Assembly: GCA_028622995.1 (NCBI GenBank)
Contig: JAJQJQ010000003.1
Coordinates: 2,046,001-2,110,000 of the forward strand
Direction of reading: 5' to 3'
Source of the DNA: Panagrolaimus kolymaensis
Taxonomy: Eukaryota; Nematoda; Chromadorea; Rhabditida; Panagrolaimidae
DNA: 64,000 nt
Positions within the stretch are counted from its first letter, which is position 1. Each line of letters opens with the position of its first letter. This document shows positions 23,585 through 36,600 of the stretch, in pieces. Below the pieces are notes generated by a model that saw only the letters and a list, made by a program, of their open reading frames with translations, was not told where the DNA came from and did not search any database. The position numbers and the translations under genes were made by a program.

Positions 23585-24166
23585 TCTATTATCATCATAT
23601 CGGTTTTAACGTTTATTTACAGCTGATTACTTTTGCATACATAATTTTTCTCCTCTCGTTTTTTAACCTTTTTTTGTCATCAAAAATTTTGAATCAAAGT
23701 ACTTATTCCTCATTTAAATCAATTTCTTCCAGGAAGCGATTTTAAAGATTAATATCGTCTTATGGCTGTTAGTTGCTTTAACAGCATCTTTTTAAACAAT
23801 GATGGTACATGATGGAAGAATGATAAAGAAGAAGAAAAAATAGAAGCATCGTACTCCTTTTCCCTAATACACTGATACCTATTTTACATACAAACAAAGG
23901 TTAACATGGACGCCCTTGTTATGCAGGGAAGAATGGAATCTCAGCGTTTTTGATGATGATAAAAAAAAACAGAGAAAAGAATGATAACATTAAAAGTTAG
24001 TCTAAGAAATGATTGCTGCCGTCCCGTGTTCTTACAAAGCATAATCATTTGAGGCCGCCTTATAAGCCCAAAATTGGTTGCCTGCTGGGCCCACCGTCTC
24101 CTGTCGTTTTTTAATATTTTATTTTCATTACGGCTATTTTAATTGCCGGTAGAAAAACATATAAAA
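23585..24166 (+). other. Upstream region of the peptide transporter
   Basis: A 580-bp gap between the Josephin poly(A) signal and the PEPT start. It contains purine-rich tracts and a GC-richer patch at about 24040-24105 (GGCCGCC, GGGCCCACC). No TATA box or clear intestinal GATA cluster stood out. Confidence 0.3.
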
Positions 24167-27100
24167 ATGAGGAGAGTAACAATAACTGGTAAGTAACATA
24201 TCTGATATATCCAACCGAAAATTGAATAATTTTATAGATTCATTGAAAGATGATTTGCCGATTGAACGACGTCGAAAAGAAAAGGAACCTCAACCTGAAA
24301 CTTGGGGAGAAATATTTAAAGCTTGGCCTAAAACCACTTTATGTATTGTTAGTAATGAATTTTGTGAAAGATTTTCATATTATGGAATGAGAAGTAAGTA
24401 ACATACATACATATCCGTTTTTTGGCAATGTCCTTATGATTGCTTTCACTTTTTTTGGTCTATGTTTTCAGTAGATTTTTAAGATAAGCTACATAGGGAA
24501 AAAACATCACTTGCCTCATTAATTTTAACTTTTATCAGTTTTTTTCTTTTTAATAGCGCTTATATATTTTTCCCATCTAAAAATGATTGATTGATAAAAG
24601 GATAAGCTCTTCACGTGAGGCTAATGATTTTAGGTTTAATACAAAATTAAAACAAGAAATTCACAGAAAATAATTGGATTTCTTGCAATTTTCAGCTGTA
24701 CTTACACTTTACCTTTTGAATGTATTAAAATTCAGTGATAATGTTTCAACAGTATTTTTCAATGGTTTTACCGTTCTTTGTTATCTCACTCCTATGTTGG
24801 GTTCTGTAATTGCTGATGGGTATATTGGAAAATTTAAGTAAGCAATAATTAAAAAATGCAAAAAAATAAATAAAAATAAACAAAATATTCTTTTTTAAGG
24901 ACTATTTTTACCGTATCCATTTTATATGCGGCTGGCCAATGTGTTCTTGCATTTTCATCCATGAATAATTCAAATTCCCCATTGCATCCTGGACTCGATC
25001 TTGCTGGATTAGGTATTATTGCATTTGGCACAGGTGGTATTAAACCATGTGTGGCTTCATTTGGTGGAGATCAATTTGAACCACATCAAACGAGAATGCT
25101 TTCACTTTTTTTCTCCGTTTTTTACTTTTCTATTAACGCTGGAAGTATGATTTCAACTTTCATTTCACCCTTGTTTCGGTCTATGCCCTGCATGGGACAA
25201 GACAGTTGTTATCCATTAGCTTTTGGAATTCCCGCAGTTTTGATGGTTGTTGCAACCGTTATTTTTATGTTGGGAAGTTTTAGTTATAAAAAGCCTCCAC
25301 CAACAGAAAATATTTTTGGTGAAGTTGGAAGACTCATGACTGTAAGAATTTTTGTTTTAAAACTTCATATTCAAGTCTAAGATTTTTCTAGCGAGCTATT
25401 TGTAGCGGTGGTGATGGCCCTAAACGAGATCATTGGCTTGAAAAATATCTTAATACTCATAAATGTGAAAATGACCCTAAATGCATGGAACTCAAAAGAA
25501 GAAAACGTGACCCAACAGTTTGTCAAAAGGCTGAATTTATTGATGATGTAAAATCTTTACTTCGTGTTCTTGTCATGTATTTACCCGTACCTATGTTCTG
25601 GGCCCTTTACGATCAACAAGGTTCAGTATGGCTTATTCAAGGCATTCAAATGGATTGTCGACTTTGGGGAGATACTCTTTTGTTGCCTGATCAAATGCAA
25701 ACTTTAAATGCAGTTCTCATTTTGGCTTTTATTCCACTTTTTCAAGTTGTCGTTTATCCAATTGCATCTAAATTTGTTTTGTTAACGTAGGATTTTTGTG
25801 TCGAGATTTTTTTAATTTTATTTTTCTTTACTTTAGGCCTTTGAGGAAAATGGTTGCTGGCGGTGTTATTGCTTCCTTTGCCTTTGTCGTTTCAGGTTTT
25901 GTTCAATTAGCAGTAAACGTAAGTGTTTATCTTATTACATATCAATTAAAGCATTTTCTGGTTTAGAAAACCCTTCCTGATTTACCACCAAATAATTATG
26001 GCTATGTTTCCGCAATCAATAGTTTGCGTACTGGTTGTAATTTCACTGTTAGTGGGCCCGATCAAGTATGGAGTAGAGCATTAGATTATGGTGATGTAAG
26101 TTTTTTTTATTTAAAATTAAAAAGATTTTTATTAATTTTTTTAGACATTGATAGACAATAAAAATAAAGGCGTTAATGAATTTCTAAAAATTAAAGCAGG
26201 AGAAAATATTACTTTTAATATTAACCACACTTGCCCTGGCTATGTAAAAGAATTTAAAGCTCCAAAAGTTAAAGATGGAAAAATATATAATTTAATTGTC
26301 ACTGAATTAGGTGCAGTTATGTTACAAGTAGATCCAAGTAAACCAACTGAAGGTACTGGAGAATTCAGTTTTTCATGGACTTTGGCACTTAGTGATACCA
26401 ATTATGTTGGACATTTAGCAATGTGCAGACTTGATGAAAAATTAACCTTTACTAGTGGTTTGACTGACAAAATTTGTGATCCTACAAAACCAGAAGATTT
26501 TTATTTTTATGAAGTTAATTACGATGATGAAAAAGACACCGATTTGGATAGTGTTATTCCATTAACAACCAATACAGGTGATCCCGATAAGGTTCACTCA
26601 GCTTCTGGATACACTTTTAAAGCTATTCGACCTGGAATGTGAGTGGCTCATAGCCAACAAAATTTTTTTAAACCATTGTTTTTTAGTTGGGGTTTATATT
26701 ATTTGCATAATTTGGCTAAAAGCGTGGGCATGCAATCATTATCTAAAACTCAAGTAAATGTAACTGCAACAGGAATTAGAATAAAAATTAAAACTCAAGG
26801 TGGTGTATATGCAGGCGTCCTTACTGGAACTTACAAAAATGTAAGAATTTAAGAAATTTAGAATTCCAACATAATAAATAGCATTTTAGCCTGTTTATAC
26901 TGTAAATCAAATTGTACCCGACAATACCGTATCTCTTCTTTGGCAAGTACCTCAAATTGTTCTTATTACCGTGGCAGAAATTTTATTCTCAATTACTGGT
27001 TATGAATTTGCTTATTCTCAAGCTGCACCTTCCATGAAAGCCCTCGTACAAGCTCTTTGGCTTTTAACCACAGCTGCTGGTGATACAATTATTGTTATCA

Positions 27101-27435
27101 TAGCTATTTTAGATTTATTCAGTAATCAAGCCATCCAAGCTTTTGTTTATGCCGGTATTTAATTTTCCCATTATTTTTTTTCTCAATTTTTACCATTTCT
27201 TTTAGGCGCTATGTTTGTGGTTATTGTTATCTTTGCTCTCATGTCCATTTTCTATTATGACTACAAATACTACACCGGTGATGATGGTGAAGAGGATGAT
27301 TTTGAGGAAGAGGATGCAGTATCACTCGCATTAAGCAAAGATGCATTCCCATTAAATCATTTAGTCAATGGCAATGGAGTTAATGGACATACAAACAAAG
27401 GTTTTGATAATGATGCATGGGATGAGCGGCTTTAA
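24167..27435 (+). CDS. pept-1: Proton-coupled oligopeptide transporter (POT/PTR family, PEPT-1 type)
   Basis: Eleven exons give 836 residues: 24167-24188, 24238-24393, 24696-24837, 24900-25341, 25392-25786, 25837-25918, 25967-26095, 26145-26638, 26687-26840, 26890-27154 and 27206-27435. It imports di- and tripeptides with protons across the plasma membrane, probably in the intestine. The family ExxER motif is NEFCERFSYYGMR (about residues 47-59). ADGYIGKFK follows, and the PTR2 signature GTGGIKPCVASFGGDQFEP lies at about 148-166. VPMFWALYDQQGSVW is the conserved mid-protein helix. A large extracellular domain (about 415-670) with N-glycosylation sites precedes the last helices, as in animal PEPT1/2. 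Length matches the C. elegans PEPT-1 size class. A short 22-nt first exon encodes the cytoplasmic start. AATAAA lies at 27529. Confidence 0.95.
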
Positions 27436-27731
27436 AATGAAATATAAGTGAATCAGAAAATATTGTTATTATTACTTCAAACAACAAAAAAGCGCAGAGA
27501 CATTTGTTAATCGAAAAAAAAACGTGAAAATAAAACAAATAAAAATCAATATAAATAATAAATTAAAAAAGCATTATAAAATTATTCATCAAAAATTATA
27601 CAAAAAGAAAAAAATCAACTTGTACATAAAGCAAGTTTTTTTCGAAAAACAAAAAACCAACAAAGAATTATGCAAATTGCCGCTGAATAAAAAAAAAAGA
27701 GAAAAAATGAATGTGTGTTTTTGTTTCATCA

Positions 27732-29934
27732 TTATAATTTTATGTGTCTTTCTTCCGATGTACTATTGCTATTATAATCGACTGTTATTTTGGTTTTAGC
27801 TGCAGGAGGAGATCCAATTCGTTGTTCTTTAAAAATTTTATATGCTTGTTGATTGATTTCTTTAAATGATAACGGTGGTGGTATATGACTCGTCTGTGTA
27901 GGGGGAATTACTTCGATTTCGAGCTAAATTAAAGGTTTATTTTTAACGATAATTTTGAGAAGCTCTAACCTACCGGTTTAGGATTAGTATCGTTTCCATT
28001 AGGTTGTAAATATGCAGAAACATTGGAACCAATATTAGAAATGTTATAATCAGCTATAACATTTCTTTTAATGAGCATAACTCGACCTAGTCCTAAGATT
28101 AAAAGTTGTCCAATTGGGGCAGTGATAAGAATGCTTAGAATGCAAGTTTGAAGAACAAGATTAGCATATGGTTCAGTATCAGCTCGTCGCAAACAATAAG
28201 CAGCAAGAGCAGGAGCTAAAGCTGCCTAAAAAAGAAACAAAAATGTGTTATGAAGACTAAAATCAAAGTTAAAATATTATACTTGAACGGTGGCTTTTGG
28301 CATAAAACAAATTGCCATAAACCCTTGTTCTTGAACATTTAGACTTGTACAGAGAGCAATCAAAAATGCAGCAATGCAACGGAAAATTATACCTAAATTT
28401 ATTTACTAAAAGTTGCTATTATCAACTTTTTAAATTTACCTAAGAACAAAATAGCCATAGCATCACCAAACAATTCCCAAGTAATAACAGAAAAATCAAA
28501 AAATAATCCAATTAAAGCAAAAAGAAGGGGTTGGAAAAATAAAATCCACATAATTCGGAATGCGCGTTCTTCAATTTTTGTCTGCAAATTAAAAAATGTT
28601 TCTAAAAAACTGAAAGTTTGTCAATCTTTTACCCTTTTAATATTATCGTATTTCCATTTCATTGCAGATACAATACACATTAAAAAGACTATAATTGGTC
28701 CAGCAATAAAGCACTGGATACTTCGAGTACCATAATAAAGGGCGAGAGACATAAATGCAATCATTGCAACACGAGTAAAATGAAGGAATGAAGCATCTCG
28801 ACGAGGAAGTGAACGAATTAAGAGACCAGCAAGGATGCCAATAATTCCAGAAATTAATATTTCAACAAGAATTCGAGGAATTGTGTAAGAAAGTTGGCCT
28901 AAAAATAAAAATAAAACTTTGTCATTGGAAGAGAAAAAATTACCATTATCAAGAGAATTTAGGCTTGTAGCTAAAACAATATAAAAACATGTGATACTGA
29001 ATAAATTGTCAATGGTTGCACTTGCAAGGATTACTGTAGGAATTCCTTTATCTGTGCCTCGTTCTTCTTTTTGCAATCGAATCATTGCAGGTACAGTTAC
29101 TGCAGGAGAAACTGAAGCAAGGATGAAACCAAATGCAATTGCAATTGCAAGTGGAACACCAAAAAAGAAATGAGAAGCAAGAGTGATAACAATAACTTCA
29201 ACTAAAGTTGAACCAACACCAAGCATCGAACACATGTACTAAAAATATGTGTATGGGTTCAGATATTTTAGAGAGAGAAAAGAGTAACAAACTAAAGAAT
29301 TTCTCAAAATTTCAGGATCCAAACTAATGCCAGCTCTGATAAGAATAATAATAAACGCAAATTGTCGTAAAGTGTCTTCCCAAGTTCGATTGATATGAAT
29401 CCAATTTCGAAGGGAAGGAATATTGCCAAATAAAATACCAACAATCAGCATCCCTAAAAAAATATTCATAAATCTCGCAATTAAAATTAACTCAAATAAT
29501 ACCTAATAATGGAGGAAGAAAAATATAATTTCCCAATTTTCCCAATGCTGTCGCACAAACCCATAAAACAAATAATGACATTATTGTGAGGATATAGTCT
29601 TCCTCGTAAGACACAGTATTCAATTCACGAAAAGGTTGTGGTTCAAAAAATGAATTATAATTATCTTGTTGTGTATAATCAAAAATTTCTGTTTCATCAA
29701 AAGGCCGTTCATCAAAATCTGTAGCATTATAAACTTGAAGAGGATGAAATAAATTCCGTTGAAATATAGCAACCAAAGTAATATAAATTGCAATAACAGC
29801 AATTATACTTGTTAAAATTAAATTTGCCTAAAAATCTAGTTTCCAAAAGCTTAAGGAAATGAACAACAAACTTGTTTATGTTTCAAAACCATCTTAAAAT
29901 TCTCCTTAAAGCGTTCTCGAATTGCCGAATCCAT
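27732..29934 (-). CDS. SLC9B: NHA-type cation/proton antiporter (SLC9B, CPA2)
   Basis: Nine minus-strand exons give 601 residues: 29872-29934, 29503-29827, 29293-29453, 28944-29238, 28633-28898, 28440-28581, 28283-28392, 27974-28225 and 27732-27923. It should exchange Na+ or Li+ for H+ across a membrane. Family features seen are GMLIVGILFGNIP, the IILIRAGISLDPEIL segment, ASVSPAVTVPAMIRLQ, and the core helix ILASATIDNLFSITCF. About twelve hydrophobic segments are present, with a long acidic luminal or extracellular loop near residues 45-100. In CPA2 antiporters the core helix carries an Asp-Asp pair; here it is Asp260-Asn261. The gene converges on PEPT with only about 300 bp between stops, and both transporters use proton gradients. 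Family confidence is high; transport mode is open. Confidence 0.85.
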
Positions 29935-32900
29935 TTTTAACAATTTTTTTTATCAAATTTTCAGCGACTTTTTTACAATTTTATTTTCAAAAAAATGATG
30001 TCCGCAAATAATCAGTCGCCTCAACGCCGATAAAACAAATGTAAAATATAAAAGTCTATTATTCTGCGTCAAACTATCTCATCTACAAGTCAATCAACGA
30101 GGAAAAAGCAACATCGACGCCGACGAGAAAAATGCTAGCAATGAATCGTCGAGACCGGTTTTGCATAAGCTTTTTTTTTCTTGTTCATTTTTAATAATAC
30201 CGGCACACGTATATTATTTGTCTCTATCGATGATAGCAAGCAGACTGTTAAAAAAATTCAATAATGGGAAAATCAAAAAATGCAGTTATCTTTGGTGTTA
30301 ACAATGACCATTACAAAATACATAGGATTCAAAAAACGTTTACAATTTTTTGTTTTTGCTTTATTTGTTCAAAAAAACTTTGTTACCTAAAAAATATATT
30401 TACATGCAAGATATAACTAAAAATGAAATTTAAAAAAAAAAGTATTGATAAATAAGAAATGAAAAATTTGACTGACTCGTTTATTTTTTGATGAAGAAAA
30501 CTCTGCAAAATTCCAAACATATTTATTTAATTTTTTAATAATTGACAGCTGTTAGTTATACTTTAAAAAAGCATCCTAAAGTTCATCGGTGGCAAAAAAC
30601 AATATTTTTATTTTATCATTTTCAAGAATAATGATACAGAACTTTGCTTTTAAACAACTATATTGATAATGTTCATTTTCCATTATTTAATTTTCAATAA
30701 TTAAAAAAATTTTTTATTAAATCTTTTTCACTTTTTTAAATTCAATTTTTTTTTTAACTTTTTCACAATTTCTTTTTTTCCCAGACAAAAGACCAAAACC
30801 ATTCCATCTTTTTTATGTTTTAAAACTAATTTAAATATCCCAATAAAGCTTGGTTTTGCGAACTGTCATTTTAAGTTGATTTTCTTCTTGTTATCTTGAC
30901 TTAATCGCCGCTCAAAAAATAAAAAAATTGTCCCATTTTTACAAAGTAAAAAAAGAAGAGCACCATCGCGCCATTGGGAATGGCAATGGATAACAAACAC
31001 AGAGAGAGAGAAAAAAGAAGCAAGAAGAAAGCCTTTATTTAGCCATTTTAGACTCCAAAAAAAGACACCACCAGAAGAAGAAAAAAGAAAGAGAGTAGTA
31101 GCGTCTTTTTTTGTTTTGTTTTCATGATGAAAATTTTTGCCCCATAAAAAAATTGTAAGCTTACTCTTTTGCTTCGGCGTTTGGTTGTTGTTGTCACCAA
31201 TAGTAGTGGACTACTATGCTTCAATTTTCTTTTATACTACTATGTTTAGTAATGATGCTGCGTTTGCTAAAATATGGCAGGGAAGAAAAAAAAATAGTAT
31301 TTTCTTCATTTTTTATTTTTATTTTTTCATTATTTTTTGCTCCATTTTCTTTTTCTTTTTTTGGCAGTAATTTTTGGGATGAAAAAAAAATAATTCAAAA
31401 AGGATGGAACCAAATGATGCACTCAATTTAGATGTTAGCTTTTTCTTTTGGAGTAATTCAATTTGATAATTACGCGCCGCCCCCGAGGCAGGCTGAAAGG
31501 CTAGTGTCCACGCAATTGCTTTTTTGATGCGATGCAAAAATGGAATTTTATGTTTTTAAATTCAAAAAAATTTTGTTGTCTTTTTTCGGGTCTTTTTTCT
31601 TTTTTTCTTTAAAAAGTTTTGAAACACCATGATTCGGCTTCCTTAACTTGGAAGGAATGTGTCTGCAACAAAAAAGGGAAATGGGTTGAAGAAGTTTTTT
31701 TCTTCTTCTTATGAAATTACTCATCCATCAATCAAGTCAATTTCAACCCCCAAACTTTCTTTCCATATTTTTTATCCTCTACAATAGTCAGTTGTCTTCG
31801 GTTCATTGCATTTCTAATATTTTTTTTCATTGTTTTTTCTATTTTTTTGTATGTTTGTTTTTATTTGATTTTTATTATATTAAGGAAATAATGCACCATA
31901 AAATATAGCTTTACATTGTTTTTTTTATTTTGCATTGCTTTGATCCACGTCGAAGCACCAGCAACAACAAAACTGATAACATTTTTCTACAAAAAAAAGA
32001 GAAGAATGAAAGAATGACGCGCTGTCAATAAAAATTGTTTTTATTTCTCCATTCTTTTATTTTTTTAATATTATTTAAAATCAATAAATACAGGAAACCA
32101 GTCATTTTTTATGTTAAAGAATTTTAATTAGATGCTCCAACCAAAAAAAATAGACAAAAAACAATTTTTCTAAACATATTTTCTTCTTCTTTTCTTCTGG
32201 TGCCATGAGCGTAGTTGCTAACACAAAAAAATAAAAATAATGCATCCCCTTTTTTTCTATGTGCTTCTAAAAAGGGCATAAGAAAAGAGAGCAGAACACG
32301 TGTGACCAAAAATGAAAGCAAAGCAAGCCCGTGCTTAGTAGTCTTTTTATTCTCGGGGCTCAACTTCCCTTTCATTTTCATACCTTTTTTATATATATTT
32401 ATATCGCGTCTCAAAGTAAGCCCAATAAAGGATGTATTTTATTTTTTTCTTCTGCCGGCCAAAGTACTACTTTTTTGTTTAGAGAAATTTTACTTCTTTC
32501 GTTTTTCTTAAAAGTAAAAAATAGAAGTTTGAGATAGAGAGAAAGTATGTAATTAGTAAAGATTTTTTATTTTTTTCAGTTAAGCCATAAAAAAGTTGTT
32601 TCAATTTTATGTATTTTTTTCATTTTGTTTTTTTAGTTATTGAAAAATATCTATTGTGACGGAAATTTTTTTTAAAAGAATCAAGGTGCAATTGTTGTTA
32701 TTTTATCGAACGACGCGCAATGAGAAAGCAGGGAGTCTATTTAAACAAGTTCATCACCACGTGAATTTGCGGTGATTGAAGAAAAAATAATTTTTTGATG
32801 CTTTATGTTTTTTCTTTTTTTGCGCATATGCAACATTTCCCTTTTTGGTTTTCAAATAATTCTACTCAAAATGTTGTTGTTTTTTTTAAAGAGTGGCCCG

Positions 32901-33604
32901 AACAAAGATGGGAATCGTTGGAGAATCCTGTTCAATAATATTATTTTTATTTTTTGCGAAGTTCCTTATTCTGTGTTTACATTTCTTTCTTTTTTTATGT
33001 TGTTGTTTCTTTGAAATAAGAATAAAAAAAGAAAGAAACATTTGTTTACTTTCAAAAAGACAGACGACAGTTTTCAGTTATTTTTTTCCTTCGTGAAAGT
33101 TTCCGTGAATTTGAACATTGATCGACTTAAAGGATTAAAGGACCATGCTCTTTTGATCTTTTTTAAAATTTGTTTTCAAAACCGCGGCTGGATATTCCAT
33201 CATGCCGCAACATTGCAAAATGCAAAAGCCTTTGTTCCAATACTTAGAAAAATTTTGGATTTTTTTGTTTTTTTCTGATGATGCCCATATGTAGCTACTC
33301 TTCTAAATAGCTTTACGACACTCATCATATTAAAAGTAATGAATATAGGTAGTATTAATGCTATAAGACTTCATCATGTAGGCGAAATTCTCAAAAAAAC
33401 AAAAAAATTTTCTAAGTATTGGAACAAAGGCTTTTGCATCTTGCAATGTTGCGGCATGATGGAATATCCAGCCGCGGTTTTTGAAAACAAATTTCAAAAA
33501 AGATCAAAAGAGCATGGTCCTTTAAGCAATTTTTTGTGTTTTTTTAACAACTTGTAAAATTTTTTATTTCAGCTTTAATTTTTAATAATAAAACAAAACA
33601 AAGA
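29935..33604. other. Intergenic region between divergent NHA and SAXO genes
   Basis: About 3.7 kb of T/A-run sequence. It contains the piggyBac-like MITE at 33139-33521. I saw no other gene. Open frames such as 31137-31431 plus and 32124-32511 on both strands translate homopolymer tracts. Both flanking genes start from this region, so their promoters must lie here. Confidence 0.45.
33139..33521. mobile_element. 383-bp piggyBac-like MITE flanked by TTAA
   Basis: The element reads AGGACCATGCTC...GAGCATGGTCCT, with TTAA directly outside both ends (33135-33138 and 33522-33525). TTAA duplication is the piggyBac hallmark. The inverted arms (33139 to about 33262, and about 33398 to 33521) are near-identical for over 110 bp, and the interior has no coding capacity. 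It sits about 80 bp upstream of the SAXO start codon. Confidence 0.8.
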
Positions 33605-36600
33605 ATGGCCCATGGACCTCAATGCATTTGTCAAATTTGTACTTGCGGGTAAGAAAAAAAAAAGCAAAAGCATATATTTATTTTTAAATTAAATTTTAAT
33701 CATTGCCTCTTTTTTTAGCCGACACAAATGTCCTTATAATGCAAATGCTAGCTCTCTTAGTTTTGGAGACCAACAAGAATATCATCGAAAGGTTTTATAT
33801 TTATATTTTATATACTTTATTATTAATGCATAGATTTTTTATCCAGGAATATGCCACTGTAAGTAGCGGCTCGGGTGTGGAACGTGCAAAACCAGTGAAA
33901 CGCGAAGGTGAACTTACCGCTGGCAATTTTGGTGTAAGTTTCATCTTTTGATACTTTGATACTTTTTTACCCCTTTTTAAAAATAATTTGCGTGGTAGCG
34001 CGTAAATTGTCTCAGGGGCTCGTTACCCTTGGAAACGTAAAATTACATAACGTGCTAAAGAATCTCTAAAAATAAATACTTTTATGAAGAAAAAAGTGAG
34101 AGGAAGAATGAGAGACACACGTTATGAGATCCTTTGGAAAATTGTACTTTTTGTTTGTTGGCTTTCGAGAGTTAGCATGCTTTCAAAATTAAATAATAAA
34201 TTCTTAGGCAAATGGCAACAGACCGCAAAGCAGCGATGCAAACAATAGAGTTATGGAGCAGATTTCAATTCCCAATATCACATTAACCCAAGCTGTTAGT
34301 GATCACAACGTTGCGGATACCAAAAATAGGTTTATCACTTCGGCGGCTTTAAAAAAGCGTGGACAACAATCTCAAGTATGCTTAAAAAGAATAATCGTCG
34401 TGTAACTTTTATTGATCATACTTTACCTACACAGATTTTCTTTGATGGCAATAAAAACGATTCAACCATGCAAAGCAGTTATTCCGATGCCAATCAATCA
34501 GCCCTCTCACAAACAAATGGCAATTCACGAGCCACTCCAATTCGACCAAGGCAAGCCACGGATATTTTTGAGAAAAATGGCACAGTGGTCACTATTTCAA
34601 CTAATCAAGAAGAATATGGCACTAAAGAAGGCCAAAGATTTCCAACAAGTCGACCAAGAACTTCAGATTTATGGAAGGTATTTTATTTTTTTGGCTTTCT
34701 TTTGTGATGCTTCCAAATTATTTGTTAAAGGAAAAATTTATTTATAATTTTAATTTTTTCAGGCAAATCCTGGCAGTATTGGAATTTCAACAACTAAAGA
34801 TGAATTTCAATATAAAAGTGGCGAAAGATTTGAAGCAACGAAGCCAAAAGATTCTGGAATTTTAAAAGGTGAAGGATCATTTAGTGCTGAAACAAATACA
34901 AAAGCAGAGTATGGCCTCAAAAAAGTCGAACGACCTAATATTGTTCGAAGAGAAAACACAGGATTTTGGAAGGTTAATGAATTCATTCAAATTAATTATT
35001 AAGTTTTTAATTTCAGAATGATGGAGTTATGGACCAAACTTCTGTGAGCACGCATGAATTCACATCAAAGCTTGGCGATCGTTTTGATATGATAATACCT
35101 ACGGAATCTGAAATATTAACAGGAAAAGGCAAATTCACAAAAGATTCCGTTTCTAAAAATGATTTCAATGAAAAGCATGTCGAAAGACTTGATATGGTGA
35201 TACCAAAAGAATCCGAAATATTAACTGGGAAAGGAAAATTCACGAAAGATTCTGTATCAAAAAGTGATTTCAATGAAAAACACGGTGAACGGTTTGAAGC
35301 AGTAAAACGCCCCAAAAGTAGTGATTTATGGAAAAATAATGGTCAAATGGCATCTGAAAGTGTTAAAAGCCATGATTATAAAAGTGGCAAAGGTGAACGA
35401 TATGAAACCAAAAAGCCCGAGGATTCTCAAATTTTGAAAGGAACAGGAAAATTTACTAAATCAACTGTGAACTCAGAAGAATTTGGCGTTAAAAAGGGAG
35501 AAAGATTTGAAATGCAACGACCCAAAGATTCAGCAGTATTTAGAGGCGATGGTTCATTTTTATCTGAAACTGAAAATCAACATGAATTTGGACAAAAAGA
35601 GGGTGACAGATATGAAATGGTAAAAAGAGGAGAAAGTGATTTATGGGCCACTGAAGGCACCATGGATGATAGAACTATTAATCAATCCGAATATTCAGCA
35701 AAACAAGGTGAACGCTTTGAAGCAAGGAGACCAAAAGATTCTAATATTTTACGCGGAGATGGATCATTTTTAACTGAGACAGATAATCAACATGAATTTG
35801 GTAAAAAGACTGGAGATCGTTATGATATGATAAAGCCTGGAGAAAGCGAAATGTGGAAAAGAGAGGGAACAATGGATGATACAACCATAAGTCGTTATGA
35901 ATATGGAGCAAAGAAAGGTGAAAGATATGATACAGTTAAGCCTGGTGAAAGTGATCTATGGAAAACTGATGGTCTAATGAATAACAATACAGTTAATCAA
36001 TCGGAATATTCTGTCAAACAAGGTGAACGCTATGAAGCACGTAAGCCAAAGGATTCAGATATTTTAAGAGGCGACGGCTCATTTTTGTCTGAGACAGAGA
36101 AACAGCGGGAATATAAAGGGAAAGTAGGCGATAGATATGATATGATAAAGCATGGAGAAAGCGACACGTGGAAAAGAGAAGGCACGATGGATAATGACAC
36201 TATTAATAAATCCGAATATTCAGCTAAACAAGGCGATAGATATGAAGCAAAACGTCCAAAAGATTCTAATATCTTACGCGGAGATGGCACATTTTTATCT
36301 GAAACTGATAATCAACATGAATTTGGTCCAAAAGCTGGAGATCGTTATGACATGATAAAAAGAGGAGAAAATGATATGTGGAAAACAGGCGGCACCATGG
36401 ATGATAAAACTATCAATCAAACAGAATATTCAGCAAAACAAGGAGAAAGATATGAAATGCAGCGACCACATGATTCTGATATTTTACGAGGTGATGGTTC
36501 ATTTTTATCTGAAACCGAAAAACAGCGGGAATATAAAGGGAAAGTAGGTGACCGTTATGACATGATAAAGCCTGGAGAAAGTGATTTATGGACGCGAGAA

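Noticed and set aside
27524..27799. 91-codon open frame between PEPT and NHA
   Set aside because: Lys/Ile/Asn-rich translation of A-runs overlapping the PEPT poly(A) signal and the last NHA exon on the other strand.
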